Shown here piece by piece: positions 1 through 8,229 of a stretch of 30,465 nt of DNA. The translations under genes and the position numbers were made by a program. The number at the start of each line of letters is the position of its first letter. Position 1 is the stretch's first letter. The stretch is from Catenibacterium sp. co_0103. GTDB lineage: Bacteria > Bacillota_I > Bacilli_A > Erysipelotrichales > Coprobacillaceae. The stretch covers positions 1 to 30,465 of the forward strand of contig NZ_RCYB01000021.1 in assembly GCF_004168205.1 (NCBI RefSeq), read 5' to 3'. The notes under the pieces are model-generated. The model was given only the letters and a program-made list of their open reading frames with translations. It ran no database searches and was not told the origin of the DNA.

Positions 1-40
1 GTAGCGCATATGTCTGATATGCCGTATAATCTTGTTGGTG
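1..40. repeat. Dispersed repeat, left-edge copy
   Basis: Bases 1-39 match 30320-30358 with one mismatch (position 22, C versus T). A second short shared word, TACCACAAA, follows in both copies at 60-68 and 30382-30390, and each time a hairpin terminator comes next. The element continues beyond the left edge of the window. Confidence 0.8.
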
Positions 41-46
41 TATCAT
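1..46 (-). CDS. 5' part of a repeated small ORF (runs off the window)
   Basis: An ATG at 46..44 on the minus strand opens a frame (MIHQQDYTAYQTYAL) that leaves the window after 15 codons. From the fifth codon on it nearly matches codons 6-16 of the 37-codon ORF at 30255..30368; the shared words are QQDYT and YQTYAL. Upstream of the ATG the same frame has a TAG, so translation cannot start much earlier. The two copies differ by a three-base indel near the start, which keeps the frame. No Shine-Dalgarno is obvious and I recognise no family. It may be a real short gene or the remnant of a longer one. Confidence 0.35.
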   Translation of the reverse strand, partial: MIHQQDYTAYQTYAL

Positions 47-65
47 TGCAAACTAAATATACCAC

Positions 66-98
66 AAAAGACGGACCGAGGTCCGTCTTTTGCTTTTT
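66..98. terminator. Intrinsic terminator, bidirectional in appearance
   Basis: An 11-bp perfect stem (66-76 with 81-91) with loop CGAG ends in TTTTGCTTTTT. The opposite strand ends its stem with TTTT as well. It separates the left-edge repeat from pssA. Confidence 0.85.
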
Positions 99-184
99 AT
101 GAAACTATAATGAGTTATTTACCCGTTACAGCCTCTTTTTATTTACAGAAAGAAGTTAAATATCTATCATTCAATATGCATTCA

Positions 185-193
185 TGCTATAAT
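185..193 (+). promoter_or_regulatory. Promoter of pssA-psd (extended -10)
   Basis: TGC followed by a perfect TATAAT (188-193) lies 37 bases before the chosen pssA start. The best -35 at 17-bp spacing (TATCAT, 165-170) is poor, so the extended -10 probably carries recognition. Confidence 0.55.
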
Positions 194-229
194 GAACCCG
201 ATTATAAAAAAGAAGGAAAGGTGAATTGT

Positions 230-862
230 ATGATTGGTTATTACAACTATACAGTCATTCTAACATATTGTAGTTTGATTAGTGCGATTGTAGGAACTCA
301 TTTCGCATTTGAACACAATTATGTTTTGGCATTATTCTGTCTTATGCTTTGTGGCTTTTTTGATTCTTTCGATGGTATCGTTGCACGTTCAAAAAAGGAC
401 AGAACAGAAGAAGAAAAGAAGTTTGGTATTCAGATTGATTCTCTTGTAGACTTAATCAGTTTTGGCGTTTATCCTGCAATCATTGCCTACTCAATGGGAT
501 TCAATAGTTTCCCTTGTTTGATCATCTTTATTATATATATTCTTGGTGCTGTTATTCGACTAGGATATTTTAATGTTATGGAAGATATGAGACAGCAGCA
601 GACTACTGAAAAAAGAAAATATTACCAGGGATTACCTGTTACATCTTCTTCTCTAATTTTTCCAATGATTTACTGTTTAACAGTATGGCTTAAAGTACCT
701 CAAGTTCAGTTTGTTTATTTAATTGGACTACTAGTTGTAGGTATTCTATTCGTAGCTAATATCAAAGTAATCAAGCCTGATTTTAAGGGTGTCCTAGGTC
801 TTATTGGCTTTGGTATTATTTTATTAATCATTTTAATTATTAAAGGTGTTGTTTTAATCTAG
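230..862 (+). CDS. pssA: CDP-diacylglycerol--serine O-phosphatidyltransferase
   Basis: Membrane enzyme that joins CDP-diacylglycerol and L-serine to make phosphatidylserine, the substrate of the next gene. The CDP-alcohol phosphatidyltransferase signature is present as D48-G-x2-A-R53, then G66-x3-D70-x3-D74. The gap between AR and G is 12 residues instead of the classical 8, a charged insertion (KKDRTEEEKK) that I recall from PssA-type enzymes. Several hydrophobic segments follow to the C-terminus; the length is 210 aa. The frame is open back to position 32, but that extension crosses the -10 box. ATG 230 has AAAGGTGA six bases upstream; GTG 221 is a less likely alternative. psd starts one base after the stop, so the two are cotranscribed and probably coupled. 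Confidence 0.9.
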   Translation: MIGYYNYTVILTYCSLISAIVGTHFAFEHNYVLALFCLMLCGFFDSFDGIVARSKKDRTEEEKKFGIQIDSLVDLISFGVYPAIIAYSMGFNSFPCLIIFIIYILGAVIRLGYFNVMEDMRQQQTTEKRKYYQGLPVTSSSLIFPMIYCLTVWLKVPQVQFVYLIGLLVVGILFVANIKVIKPDFKGVLGLIGFGIILLIILIIKGVVLI

Positions 863-863
863 T

Positions 864-1724
864 ATGGCAATATTCAAACGTAATGGTGAAAAATTAGAAT
901 ATGATCAGTCACAGGATCTCTTCTTAGAGAAATTATATGGATCACTTGCAGGAAGATGCTTACTAAAAGTACTCACTCAGCCTGTTATTACAGAACTTGG
1001 TGGTGCTTTTATGAATTCTTCTCTCTCTAAAGGACAAATCAATTCTTTTGTAGAAAAAAACAATATTGATATGAATCTATATGAATCACAAGATTATCAT
1101 TCTTATAACGATTTCTTTACACGTACTATTAAAGATGGTGTAAGACATATCGATATGGATGAAAAAGTTCTTATTGCGCCTTGTGATAGTAAACTCACTG
1201 TTTATCCTATTGAGGATACATTACAGCTTAAAATTAAGAATTCAGTTTATACAATTGAAGACTTATTAATGAGTCCTTCACTTGCAGATGAATATAGAGG
1301 TGGTCTATGTCTTGTATTTAGACTTACAGTAGATGATTATCATCACTATCATTTCATTGATGATGGAACAGCTGACAAAGATCACTTTATTAAAGGTGTT
1401 TTCCATACAGTCAATCCTATCGCAAGTGATTATTATCCTATCTATAACACTAATAGCCGTTCTTATACAGTTCTTCATACAAAACACTTTGGTGATGTAG
1501 TTCAGATGGAAGTAGGGGCTATGATGGTTGGTAAAATTACTAACTTAAATAAGAAAACCTTTAAACGTGGTGAAGAAAAAGGCTATTTTGAATTTGGTGG
1601 CAGTACAGTTGTCTTATTTATAAAAAAAGATATTGTAGATATTGATGAGGATATTCTCAACATTTCTAAAAATGAAGATGAAGTACGTGTTCTTATGGGA
1701 GAACGTATCGGTACACTAAAATAG
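864..1724 (+). CDS. psd: Phosphatidylserine decarboxylase proenzyme
   Basis: Converts phosphatidylserine to phosphatidylethanolamine, completing the two-step pathway begun by pssA. The self-cleavage site is GGST at 245-248: in this family the chain is cut before the serine (here Ser247), which becomes the pyruvoyl group of the alpha chain. The histidine cluster DYHHYHF (158-164) and the Asp in APCDSK (108) fit the autocatalytic triad. Length 286 aa, normal for the bacterial class that lacks long N-terminal extensions. The ATG lies one base after the pssA stop, and a strong terminator follows immediately. Confidence 0.93.
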   Translation: MAIFKRNGEKLEYDQSQDLFLEKLYGSLAGRCLLKVLTQPVITELGGAFMNSSLSKGQINSFVEKNNIDMNLYESQDYHSYNDFFTRTIKDGVRHIDMDEKVLIAPCDSKLTVYPIEDTLQLKIKNSVYTIEDLLMSPSLADEYRGGLCLVFRLTVDDYHHYHFIDDGTADKDHFIKGVFHTVNPIASDYYPIYNTNSRSYTVLHTKHFGDVVQMEVGAMMVGKITNLNKKTFKRGEEKGYFEFGGSTVVLFIKKDIVDIDEDILNISKNEDEVRVLMGERIGTLK

Positions 1725-1754
1725 TGAGAAGGTGAATACCTTCTCATTCTTTTT
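1725..1754 (+). terminator. Intrinsic terminator after psd
   Basis: A 9-bp perfect stem TGAGAAGGT / ACCTTCTCA with loop GAAT, followed by TTCTTTTT. It begins directly after the psd stop codon. Confidence 0.9.
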
Positions 1755-1774
1755 GTTTTGTTTAAAGAGTTTTA

Positions 1775-1783
1775 TGCTATAAT
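1775..1783 (+). promoter_or_regulatory. Promoter of parA-parB (extended -10)
   Basis: TGC plus a perfect TATAAT (1778-1783), the same ATGCTATAAT word as upstream of pssA. No good -35 is present at 16-18 bp. The ribosome binding site AAGGAGG is at 1797-1803. Confidence 0.55.
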
Positions 1784-1810
1784 TAAGAATGCGAATAAGG
1801 AGGTTATGTG

Positions 1811-2581
1811 ATGGGCAAAGTAATCGCAATTACAAACCAAAAAGGTGGTGTAGGAAAAACAACCACTAGTATTAATTTATGTGCAGCACTCGCACTTATG
1901 AAGAAGAAAGTATTACTTGTAGATATGGACGCTCAGTCTAATGCGACGCAGGGTATTGGAATCGATCGTTCTAGTTTAGAAAAAACAACTTATGACGTAC
2001 TTATTGATGAAGTACCCATTGAATCAATCATCAAACATAGTGAAATCCCACATCTAGATGTGGCACCTGCTAGTATTGACTTAGCGGGTGTAGAAGTACA
2101 ACTATCAGCTGTACCAAAGGGAAGAGAAAAACGTTTAAGAAAAGCAATGGATAGTGTTAGAGATCAATATGATTATATTATTATTGATTGTCCACCAGCT
2201 TTAGGTTTATTAAACACAAACGCTCTTACAGCTGCAGATAGTGTCTTAATACCAGTACAGTGTGAATATTATGCGCTAGAAGGTTTAACACAATTATTAA
2301 ATACTATTTTATTAACACAGTCAGTATTTAACCGTAATCTCACAATTGAAGGTGTATTATTGACTATGCTTGATTCACGTACTAATTTAGGTGTAGAAGT
2401 GACACAGGAAGTACGTAAATACTTTAAGGATAAGGTTTATAAAACAGTTATTCCTAGAAATGTAAAGCTCTCAGAAGCACCTTCTGCAGGTCTTTCAATC
2501 TTTGATTATGATTCACGTAGTGAAGGTGCGAAGTCTTACGCACGACTTGCGAAAGAGGTGGTGAGTAGAAATGGCAGATAA
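1811..2581 (+). CDS. parA: Chromosome partitioning ATPase ParA/Soj
   Basis: Deviant Walker-A ATPase that works with ParB in origin segregation and, in Bacillus, in control of DnaA. The P-loop KGGVGKTT (residues 11-18) carries the signature lysine and the catalytic lysine. Walker A' is LLVDMDAQSNAT and Walker B is IIIDCPPALG. The arginine-rich C-terminal stretch fits non-specific DNA binding. 256 aa, without the N-terminal HTH of plasmid ParA, so chromosomal Soj type. ATG 1811 is chosen because AAGGAGG ends seven bases upstream; GTG 1808 would be too close. It overlaps parB by 11 bases. Confidence 0.95.
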   Translation: MGKVIAITNQKGGVGKTTTSINLCAALALMKKKVLLVDMDAQSNATQGIGIDRSSLEKTTYDVLIDEVPIESIIKHSEIPHLDVAPASIDLAGVEVQLSAVPKGREKRLRKAMDSVRDQYDYIIIDCPPALGLLNTNALTAADSVLIPVQCEYYALEGLTQLLNTILLTQSVFNRNLTIEGVLLTMLDSRTNLGVEVTQEVRKYFKDKVYKTVIPRNVKLSEAPSAGLSIFDYDSRSEGAKSYARLAKEVVSRNGR

Positions 2582-3458
2582 GAAAAAACGTTTAAGTAAA
2601 GGATTAGATGCAATCTTTGATACAACATCTACCGGTGGAGATCTTCAATCAATGATTTCTGCGATTGAAAGTAATTCTAATGAATTCACTCAAGAAAAAG
2701 TTTCTATTGATTTAATCAGACCTAATCCTTATCAGCCTAGAAAACATTTTGATCAGGATAAGTTGAATGAATTGGCTCAGTCTATTAAGGAACATGGTAT
2801 TCTACAGCCAATTCTATTAAAGAAGTCTATTCATGGTTATGATATTGTAGCTGGTGAAAGAAGATTTAGAGGAGCTAATATTGCAGGGTTAAAAGAAGTT
2901 CCTGCAATTATCGTAGACTTCACTGATGATCAGATGATGGAAATTGCGCTTCTTGAAAACATTCAGAGAGAAGACTTAAATGCGATTGAAGAAGCACAGG
3001 CTTATAAAGCTATGATGGATAAGATGAATCTGACTCAGGAAGAACTAGCTGGACGTATTGGAAAATCAAGAACTCATGTCACTAATACTTTAAGACTTCT
3101 TAATATCAATGAGAAACTTCAGCAGTATATTCTAGAAGGTATTCTTTCTATGGGACATGTTAGACCATTAGTAGGTTTAGATGATGAAACAGCTCTTAAA
3201 ATTGCGAATCGTGCTATTAAAGAGAAACTTTCTGTACGTCAGGTAGAAGATATCGTTAGAGGATATAAACTTGCTCAGAAGCGTAAAAATGCGCCTAAGA
3301 AAGAAAAAAATACGACCTATACTTATGCAGAAGATTTATTAAGAAAGAAGTTCCGTACTAAAGTAAAGGTAGAAGAAAAAACAATTACTCTTAAGTATTC
3401 TGATACAGAAGACCTAAATCGTATTCTAGAAATCATGGGTGTTATAGAAGATATCTAA
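2571..3458 (+). CDS. parB: Chromosome partitioning protein ParB/Spo0J
   Basis: parS-binding CTPase clamp partner of ParA. Order seen: a basic N-terminal peptide (KKKRLSKGLDAIFD) that should contact ParA; the N-terminal domain with PNPYQPR; the CTP-binding box GERRFRG; ENIQRED; a helix-turn-helix (LTQEELAGRIGKSRTHVTNTL); and a C-terminal dimerisation region. 295 aa, close to Spo0J. The start lies inside the parA 3' end. No convincing parS was found in the window, so its sites are presumably elsewhere near the origin. It is not Noc-like in context, because it is paired directly with parA. Confidence 0.95.
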   Translation: MADKKKRLSKGLDAIFDTTSTGGDLQSMISAIESNSNEFTQEKVSIDLIRPNPYQPRKHFDQDKLNELAQSIKEHGILQPILLKKSIHGYDIVAGERRFRGANIAGLKEVPAIIVDFTDDQMMEIALLENIQREDLNAIEEAQAYKAMMDKMNLTQEELAGRIGKSRTHVTNTLRLLNINEKLQQYILEGILSMGHVRPLVGLDDETALKIANRAIKEKLSVRQVEDIVRGYKLAQKRKNAPKKEKNTTYTYAEDLLRKKFRTKVKVEEKTITLKYSDTEDLNRILEIMGVIEDI

Positions 3459-3481
3459 AGAACAGGAAACTGTTCTTTTTT
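3457..3481 (+). terminator. Intrinsic terminator after parB
   Basis: A 9-bp perfect stem AAAGAACAG / CTGTTCTTT with a GAAA tetraloop and T tail. The stem starts within the parB stop codon. Confidence 0.9.
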
Positions 3482-3520
3482 CATTTCTGGGAAATCTCAA
3501 TGTTTAATTTATATTCTATG

Positions 3521-3526
3521 TATAAT
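3521..3526 (+). promoter_or_regulatory. -10 element upstream of the GH1 gene
   Basis: Perfect TATAAT 27 bases before the ATG. The -35 is unclear. I saw no catabolite-response-like palindrome or antiterminator hairpin here, so sugar control of this gene is not visible. Confidence 0.45.
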
Positions 3527-3534
3527 AAATATGA

Positions 3535-5017
<1,483 letters not shown>

Positions 5018-5019
<2 letters not shown>

Positions 5020-5046
5020 AGGTAGTGGTTTTACTACCTTTTCTTT
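5018..5046 (+). terminator. Intrinsic terminator after the GH1 gene
   Basis: A 9-bp stem AAAGGTAGT / ACTACCTTT with loop GGTTTT, then TTTTCTTT. It overlaps the stop codon. Confidence 0.85.
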
Positions 5047-5058
5047 ATGTCGAAAGAA

Positions 5059-5067
5059 TGGTATTAT
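5059..5067 (+). promoter_or_regulatory. Promoter of the FAD oxidoreductase-DUF951 pair (extended -10)
   Basis: TGG followed by TATTAT (5062-5067). No clear -35; the expected position lies in the T tract of the preceding terminator. Confidence 0.4.
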
Positions 5068-5092
5068 TGAATGGTAAAGAAGTGAGGTATAT

Positions 5093-6514
5093 ATGAGAGA
5101 AAATTATGATGTAATTGTAGTAGGAGCTGGTCCAGCAGGAATTATGGCAAGTTATGAATTCGTATTAAAGAATCCTAACTTATCAGTATTATTAATTGAT
5201 AAAGGAAGAGCAGTGACTGCAAGACATTGTCCTATCAAAGATAAGAAGATCAAACAGTGTCCAGTAATTAAGGATAATGAACCAGGTTGTTTACCAGCAT
5301 GTTCTATTACATGTGGATTTGGTGGTGCTGGTGCTTATTCTGATGGTAAGTTTAATATTACAAGTGAATTTGGTGGATGGCTTACTGATTATCTTCCAGC
5401 AAATGAAGTAGAAGATGTAATTCGTTATGTAGATAGCTTATATTTAAAGCATGGGGCAACTAAAGATATTACTGACCCAACTACAGACAAAGTAAAAGAA
5501 ATCGAACACAGAGGCTATGCAGTAGGTTTAAAGTTATTACGTGCTAAGGTCAGACATTTAGGTACAGAAGAAAACTTACGTATCATGACTGAGATGCAGG
5601 AAACATTAAAGGAACATATTGATATCCAGTTTAATACAGAAGTAGAAGATATTATTGTAGAAGATAATACAATCAAGGGTATCAAGCTTGCAAAGGGTGA
5701 TATCATTACAGCATCTAAAGTATTACTTGCACCAGGTAGAGATGGTGCGACATGGCTAGATGCTATCTTTAAGAAACATGGCTTAGATCTTTATAACAAC
5801 CAGGTAGATATTGGTGTACGTGTAGAAACATCTAATATCGTTATGGATGAAATCAATAAGAACTTATATGAAGGAAAGTTCATCTATAACACATCTGTAG
5901 GTACAAGAGTAAGAACATTTTGTTCAAACCCTAGTGGACATGTTGTAATAGAAAACCATGAAGGGACAATGATGGCCAATGGACATGCTTATCATGATCC
6001 TAAATTAGGATCTGACAATACTAACTTTGCATTATTAGTATCTCATGTATTCTCTGAACCATTTAACCAGCCTAATGAATTTGCCCATCAGGTGGCTCAA
6101 CTAGCAAACAAACTATCAAATGGTTCTATCATCGTACAGAGATATGGAGATATCAAAAAGGGTAGAAGAACAACTGAAAAGCGTTTAAAAGAAGGTTATA
6201 CAGTGCCTACATTACCAGAAGCTGTTCCAGGTGATTTAGGTCTTGTATTACCATACAATACAATGAAATCAATCGTAGAAATGATTGAAGCATTAGATCA
6301 CGTAACACCAGGTATTGCGAATGAACATACATTACTTTATGGTGTAGAAGCTAAATTCTATAGTGCAAGACCAAAGGTAAGAGAAGGATTTGAAACTCTT
6401 GTAGATGGTTTATATGTTGCTGGTGATGGTGCAGGTTTAACACGAGGACTTGCTCAGGCAGGTGCTAATGGAATCTTAGTTGCAAGAGATATTATTAAAA
6501 GATTAGGAGAATAA
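5093..6514 (+). CDS. FAD-dependent oxidoreductase (COG2509 type)
   Basis: Rossmann-fold flavoprotein of the uncharacterised FAD-dependent dehydrogenase family. The dinucleotide-binding motif VVGAGPAGIMAS is at residues 9-20, the FAD-contacting C-terminal motif is GLYVAGDGAGLTRGLAQAG, and a conserved CGFGGAGAYSDGK lies at 74-86. Between residues 46 and 74 there are five cysteines (46, 56, 66, 70, 74), a pattern that could hold a metal or Fe-S centre or act in redox chemistry; this is inference. 473 aa, full length. AAGTGAGGT serves as ribosome binding site. The DUF951 gene follows two bases after the stop and must be cotranscribed. Substrate unknown. Confidence 0.8.
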   Translation: MRENYDVIVVGAGPAGIMASYEFVLKNPNLSVLLIDKGRAVTARHCPIKDKKIKQCPVIKDNEPGCLPACSITCGFGGAGAYSDGKFNITSEFGGWLTDYLPANEVEDVIRYVDSLYLKHGATKDITDPTTDKVKEIEHRGYAVGLKLLRAKVRHLGTEENLRIMTEMQETLKEHIDIQFNTEVEDIIVEDNTIKGIKLAKGDIITASKVLLAPGRDGATWLDAIFKKHGLDLYNNQVDIGVRVETSNIVMDEINKNLYEGKFIYNTSVGTRVRTFCSNPSGHVVIENHEGTMMANGHAYHDPKLGSDNTNFALLVSHVFSEPFNQPNEFAHQVAQLANKLSNGSIIVQRYGDIKKGRRTTEKRLKEGYTVPTLPEAVPGDLGLVLPYNTMKSIVEMIEALDHVTPGIANEHTLLYGVEAKFYSARPKVREGFETLVDGLYVAGDGAGLTRGLAQAGANGILVARDIIKRLGE

Positions 6515-6516
6515 TG

Positions 6517-6711
6517 ATGGAATACGGATTACATGATATTATTGAAATGAAAAAGCCACATCCATGTAAGAAATCCACACAATGGGAAATCGTAAGAATG
6601 GGTGCGGACATTAAAGTGAAATGCATGGGTTGCGGTGCAATTATCATGTTTTCACGAAGAGATTTTGAAAAGAGATTAAAAAAAGTAATTGAACATAAAG
6701 AAAGTGAATAA
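6517..6711 (+). CDS. DUF951 family small protein (YyzM-like)
   Basis: A 64-aa protein of the DUF951 family, recognised by KKPHPC, WEIVRMGADIKVKCMGCG and the following basic helix. In Bacillus the homologue yyzM lies in the same origin-proximal neighbourhood near ychF, which supports the assignment. His15, Cys17, Cys36 and Cys39 could form a zinc site (inference). ATG 6517 is favoured because AGGAGA at 6505-6510 is six bases upstream; ATG 6514 would overlap the last A of the preceding stop codon. Function unknown; nucleic-acid binding is plausible from the basic C-terminus. Confidence 0.8.
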   Translation: MEYGLHDIIEMKKPHPCKKSTQWEIVRMGADIKVKCMGCGAIIMFSRRDFEKRLKKVIEHKESE

Positions 6712-6712
6712 T

Positions 6713-6741
6713 TTGACTCCATCAAAAAATAATGATTTAAT
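6713..6741 (+). promoter_or_regulatory. Promoter of the structured RNA
   Basis: TTGACT (6713-6718), a 17-bp spacer and TTTAAT (6736-6741) with an upstream TGA that makes an extended -10. This is one of the best -35/-10 pairs in the window. The predicted start is near 6748. No ORF follows on this strand before the terminator. Confidence 0.65.
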
Positions 6742-6747
6742 GTAATC

Positions 6748-6874
6748 ATACAGGATAACTGATGTAGAAAAATCGGTCTCGTCTAACACGGCGTATATCT
6801 AATTAGATATATGGCGGATGAGGGATGCCCATTCTTAGAAATGGTTCGACCGCCCCTTCAGTTATCCTTTTTTT
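6748..6874 (+). ncRNA. Candidate free-standing structured RNA, about 127 nt
   Basis: The RNA is closed by an 11-bp perfect helix, AGGATAACTGA (6752-6762) with TCAGTTATCCT (6858-6868), running into seven Ts. Inside, CGGTC (6773-6777) pairs with GACCG (6848-6852). CTCGTC (6778-6783) pairs with GATGAG (6817-6822) and leads to a hairpin made of TATATCT / AGATATA with loop AATT. CCATT / AATGG forms another hairpin near 6829-6844. So a three-way-junction-like fold is expected. It has its own promoter, and the next gene to the right is convergent, so it is not a leader. I could not match it to SRP RNA (no GGAA-loop domain), 6S RNA (too short), tmRNA, RNase P or a riboswitch I know. Confidence 0.65.
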
Positions 6875-6880
6875 ATTTAC

Positions 6881-6910
6881 ACAAAAACGAGAGGCATTAT
6901 GCCTCTCGTT
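6881..6910 (-). terminator. Intrinsic terminator of the deacetylase gene
   Basis: An 11-bp perfect stem, AACGAGAGGCA / TGCCTCTCGTT, with a 3-base loop; on the minus strand it is followed by a T run. It overlaps the stop codon. It stands back to back with the terminator of the structured RNA. Confidence 0.9.
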
Positions 6911-7604
6911 AGTTGTTGATACGTTGATGACTGACAAAGTCAGTATGTTCTAATGTTTTAAAAGTATATCCATTTGCTTGATAGTATTCAATAATTGCAG
7001 GTAATGCCTGTACTGTAGTTGTTTTAGTGGCTGTATCATGCATTAAAATACAGACACGTGGTAGTCTTGACTTAGAACTTTCAATAATACGTGCAGGATT
7101 TACTGAACGTCTTGTCGCATCATTAGAAGATACATTCCAGTCATAGTACTTATAGCCTTTCTTTTCTACAACTTGTGCAACCTTAGCCATAATTCCCTGT
7201 GAATAATGTCTTGATACCGTATTTGAACTTCCTCCAGGGAAACGGATCAATTTGCTGGTACGTCCTGTTTGTTCTTTGATGATTTTCTCAATATTACCTA
7301 AATCCTCAAAATAAGTTTCTTCACTTTGATAAATACTATACTTATGTGTATAGCTATGTGCACCAATGGCATGTCCTTTTAAATAAGCTGTACGAATATA
7401 GCTCTGGTAACGGGCATTTTCACCAGTCACAAAGAATGTCGCTTTCACATTATGTTTATCGAGAATATCTAATACTTGAGGTGTGTTATGAGAAGGTCCA
7501 TCATCAAAAGTCAGATAAACCTCTTTTACTTCATCAGCATGTACAGGACTATAAACAAGACTGATGAGAAGCATGAAAGCTATCGCAATATTTATCTTTT
7601 TCAT
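6909..7604 (-). CDS. Secreted polysaccharide deacetylase (CE4/NodB)
   Basis: Metal-dependent deacetylase of extracellular N-acetylated polysaccharide, probably peptidoglycan or another wall polymer. An N-terminal signal peptide (KK, hydrophobic core, cleavage likely after VHA at residue 23) is followed by a compact NodB domain. All five motifs are there: TFDDGPS (Asp34, Asp35), HSYTH (His83, His87), RFPGG (121-125), DWN (155-157) and LMHD (His189). 231 aa. The frame is open further upstream, but ATG 7604 has AAGGAGATG at the right distance. A TATAAT on the minus strand at 7635..7630 fits its promoter. Deacetylation often gives lysozyme resistance; that role is an inference here. Confidence 0.88.
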   Translation of the reverse strand: MKKINIAIAFMLLISLVYSPVHADEVKEVYLTFDDGPSHNTPQVLDILDKHNVKATFFVTGENARYQSYIRTAYLKGHAIGAHSYTHKYSIYQSEETYFEDLGNIEKIIKEQTGRTSKLIRFPGGSSNTVSRHYSQGIMAKVAQVVEKKGYKYYDWNVSSNDATRRSVNPARIIESSKSRLPRVCILMHDTATKTTTVQALPAIIEYYQANGYTFKTLEHTDFVSHQRINN

Positions 7605-7664
7605 GAGCACATCTCCTTTACCGGATACCATTATACACACTTCTCTGTGTAATAGTTATGTAAT

Positions 7665-8138
7665 CTAAAAAAGTTCAATAATAAGACTGAGCACCATACC
7701 AGCAGTCACATCACTGATATGATGAAGACCACTTAAAACCCTTGTAATGGCAGTTAAAAATGCGAATATAAGCATCACTATACCAATATATAAATCAAAA
7801 TGAATCGCAGTAAATGCGATAATAAATGCACTTGCAGCATGTCTAGAAGGGAAAGAACATCCTTCACGATGTTCAAAGAGTGGAGTGACTTCTAAGTAGT
7901 CATAGGGACGTGATTGATTAATCAGTTTTCTAATCACTGTCACAATAAGAAATGCAGCACAAGGTTTAATAATTGCATAAATGAGATAATCATCATGAGT
8001 TATATAGAAACCAATTAATAACATCACATAAGAAGCCATCATGATATATTTTAATGCGATTGTAAGAAATCCTACCACTTTTTTATAAGTAGGATGAGAC
8101 CATAAAAATTGATTGAGTCTTTCATATATATTATTCAT
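7665..8138 (-). CDS. PAP2-family membrane phosphatase
   Basis: Integral membrane phosphatase of the PAP2 superfamily, likely acting on a lipid phosphate or undecaprenyl pyrophosphate. Motif 1 is R70-x6-R77-P78 (Arg instead of the usual Lys), motif 2 is P97-S-R-H100 (usual PSGH) and motif 3 is R133-x5-His139-x3-Asp143. Four to five hydrophobic segments, 157 aa. ATG 8138 is preferred: it follows GGAAGGTGA and lies downstream of an extended -10 (TGGTATAAT, 8162..8154 on the minus strand). The longer start at 8171 would lie upstream of that -10. It is convergent in function, if not operon, with the deacetylase, since both point to the cell envelope. Confidence 0.8.
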   Translation of the reverse strand: MNNIYERLNQFLWSHPTYKKVVGFLTIALKYIMMASYVMLLIGFYITHDDYLIYAIIKPCAAFLIVTVIRKLINQSRPYDYLEVTPLFEHREGCSFPSRHAASAFIIAFTAIHFDLYIGIVMLIFAFLTAITRVLSGLHHISDVTAGMVLSLIIELF

Positions 8139-8166
8139 TCTATCACCTTCCCCATTATACCATTCA

Positions 8167-8194
8167 TTCATTGCATTTTGATGTTAGTTATAAT
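8167..8194 (+). promoter_or_regulatory. Promoter of ychF, back to back with the PAP2 promoter
   Basis: TATAAT at 8189-8194 with TTCATT 16 bp upstream as a weak -35. The divergent PAP2 promoter (8154-8162) is only a few bases away, so the two probably compete or share control. Confidence 0.45.
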
Positions 8195-8229
8195 AAAATA
8201 ATGTAGATTAAAAGGAGTGAATATAAATT

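Noticed and set aside
32..229. 66-codon N-terminal extension of PssA
   Set aside because: It crosses a hairpin terminator and the -10 box and lacks a ribosome binding site; ATG 230 has a good one.
6748..6874. SRP RNA, 6S RNA, or a riboswitch
   Set aside because: No SRP GGAA-type domain, too short for 6S, and no downstream gene in the same direction to regulate.
7605..7640. Longer start of the deacetylase
   Set aside because: It adds 12 residues before a clean signal peptide, while ATG 7604 has a strong ribosome binding site.
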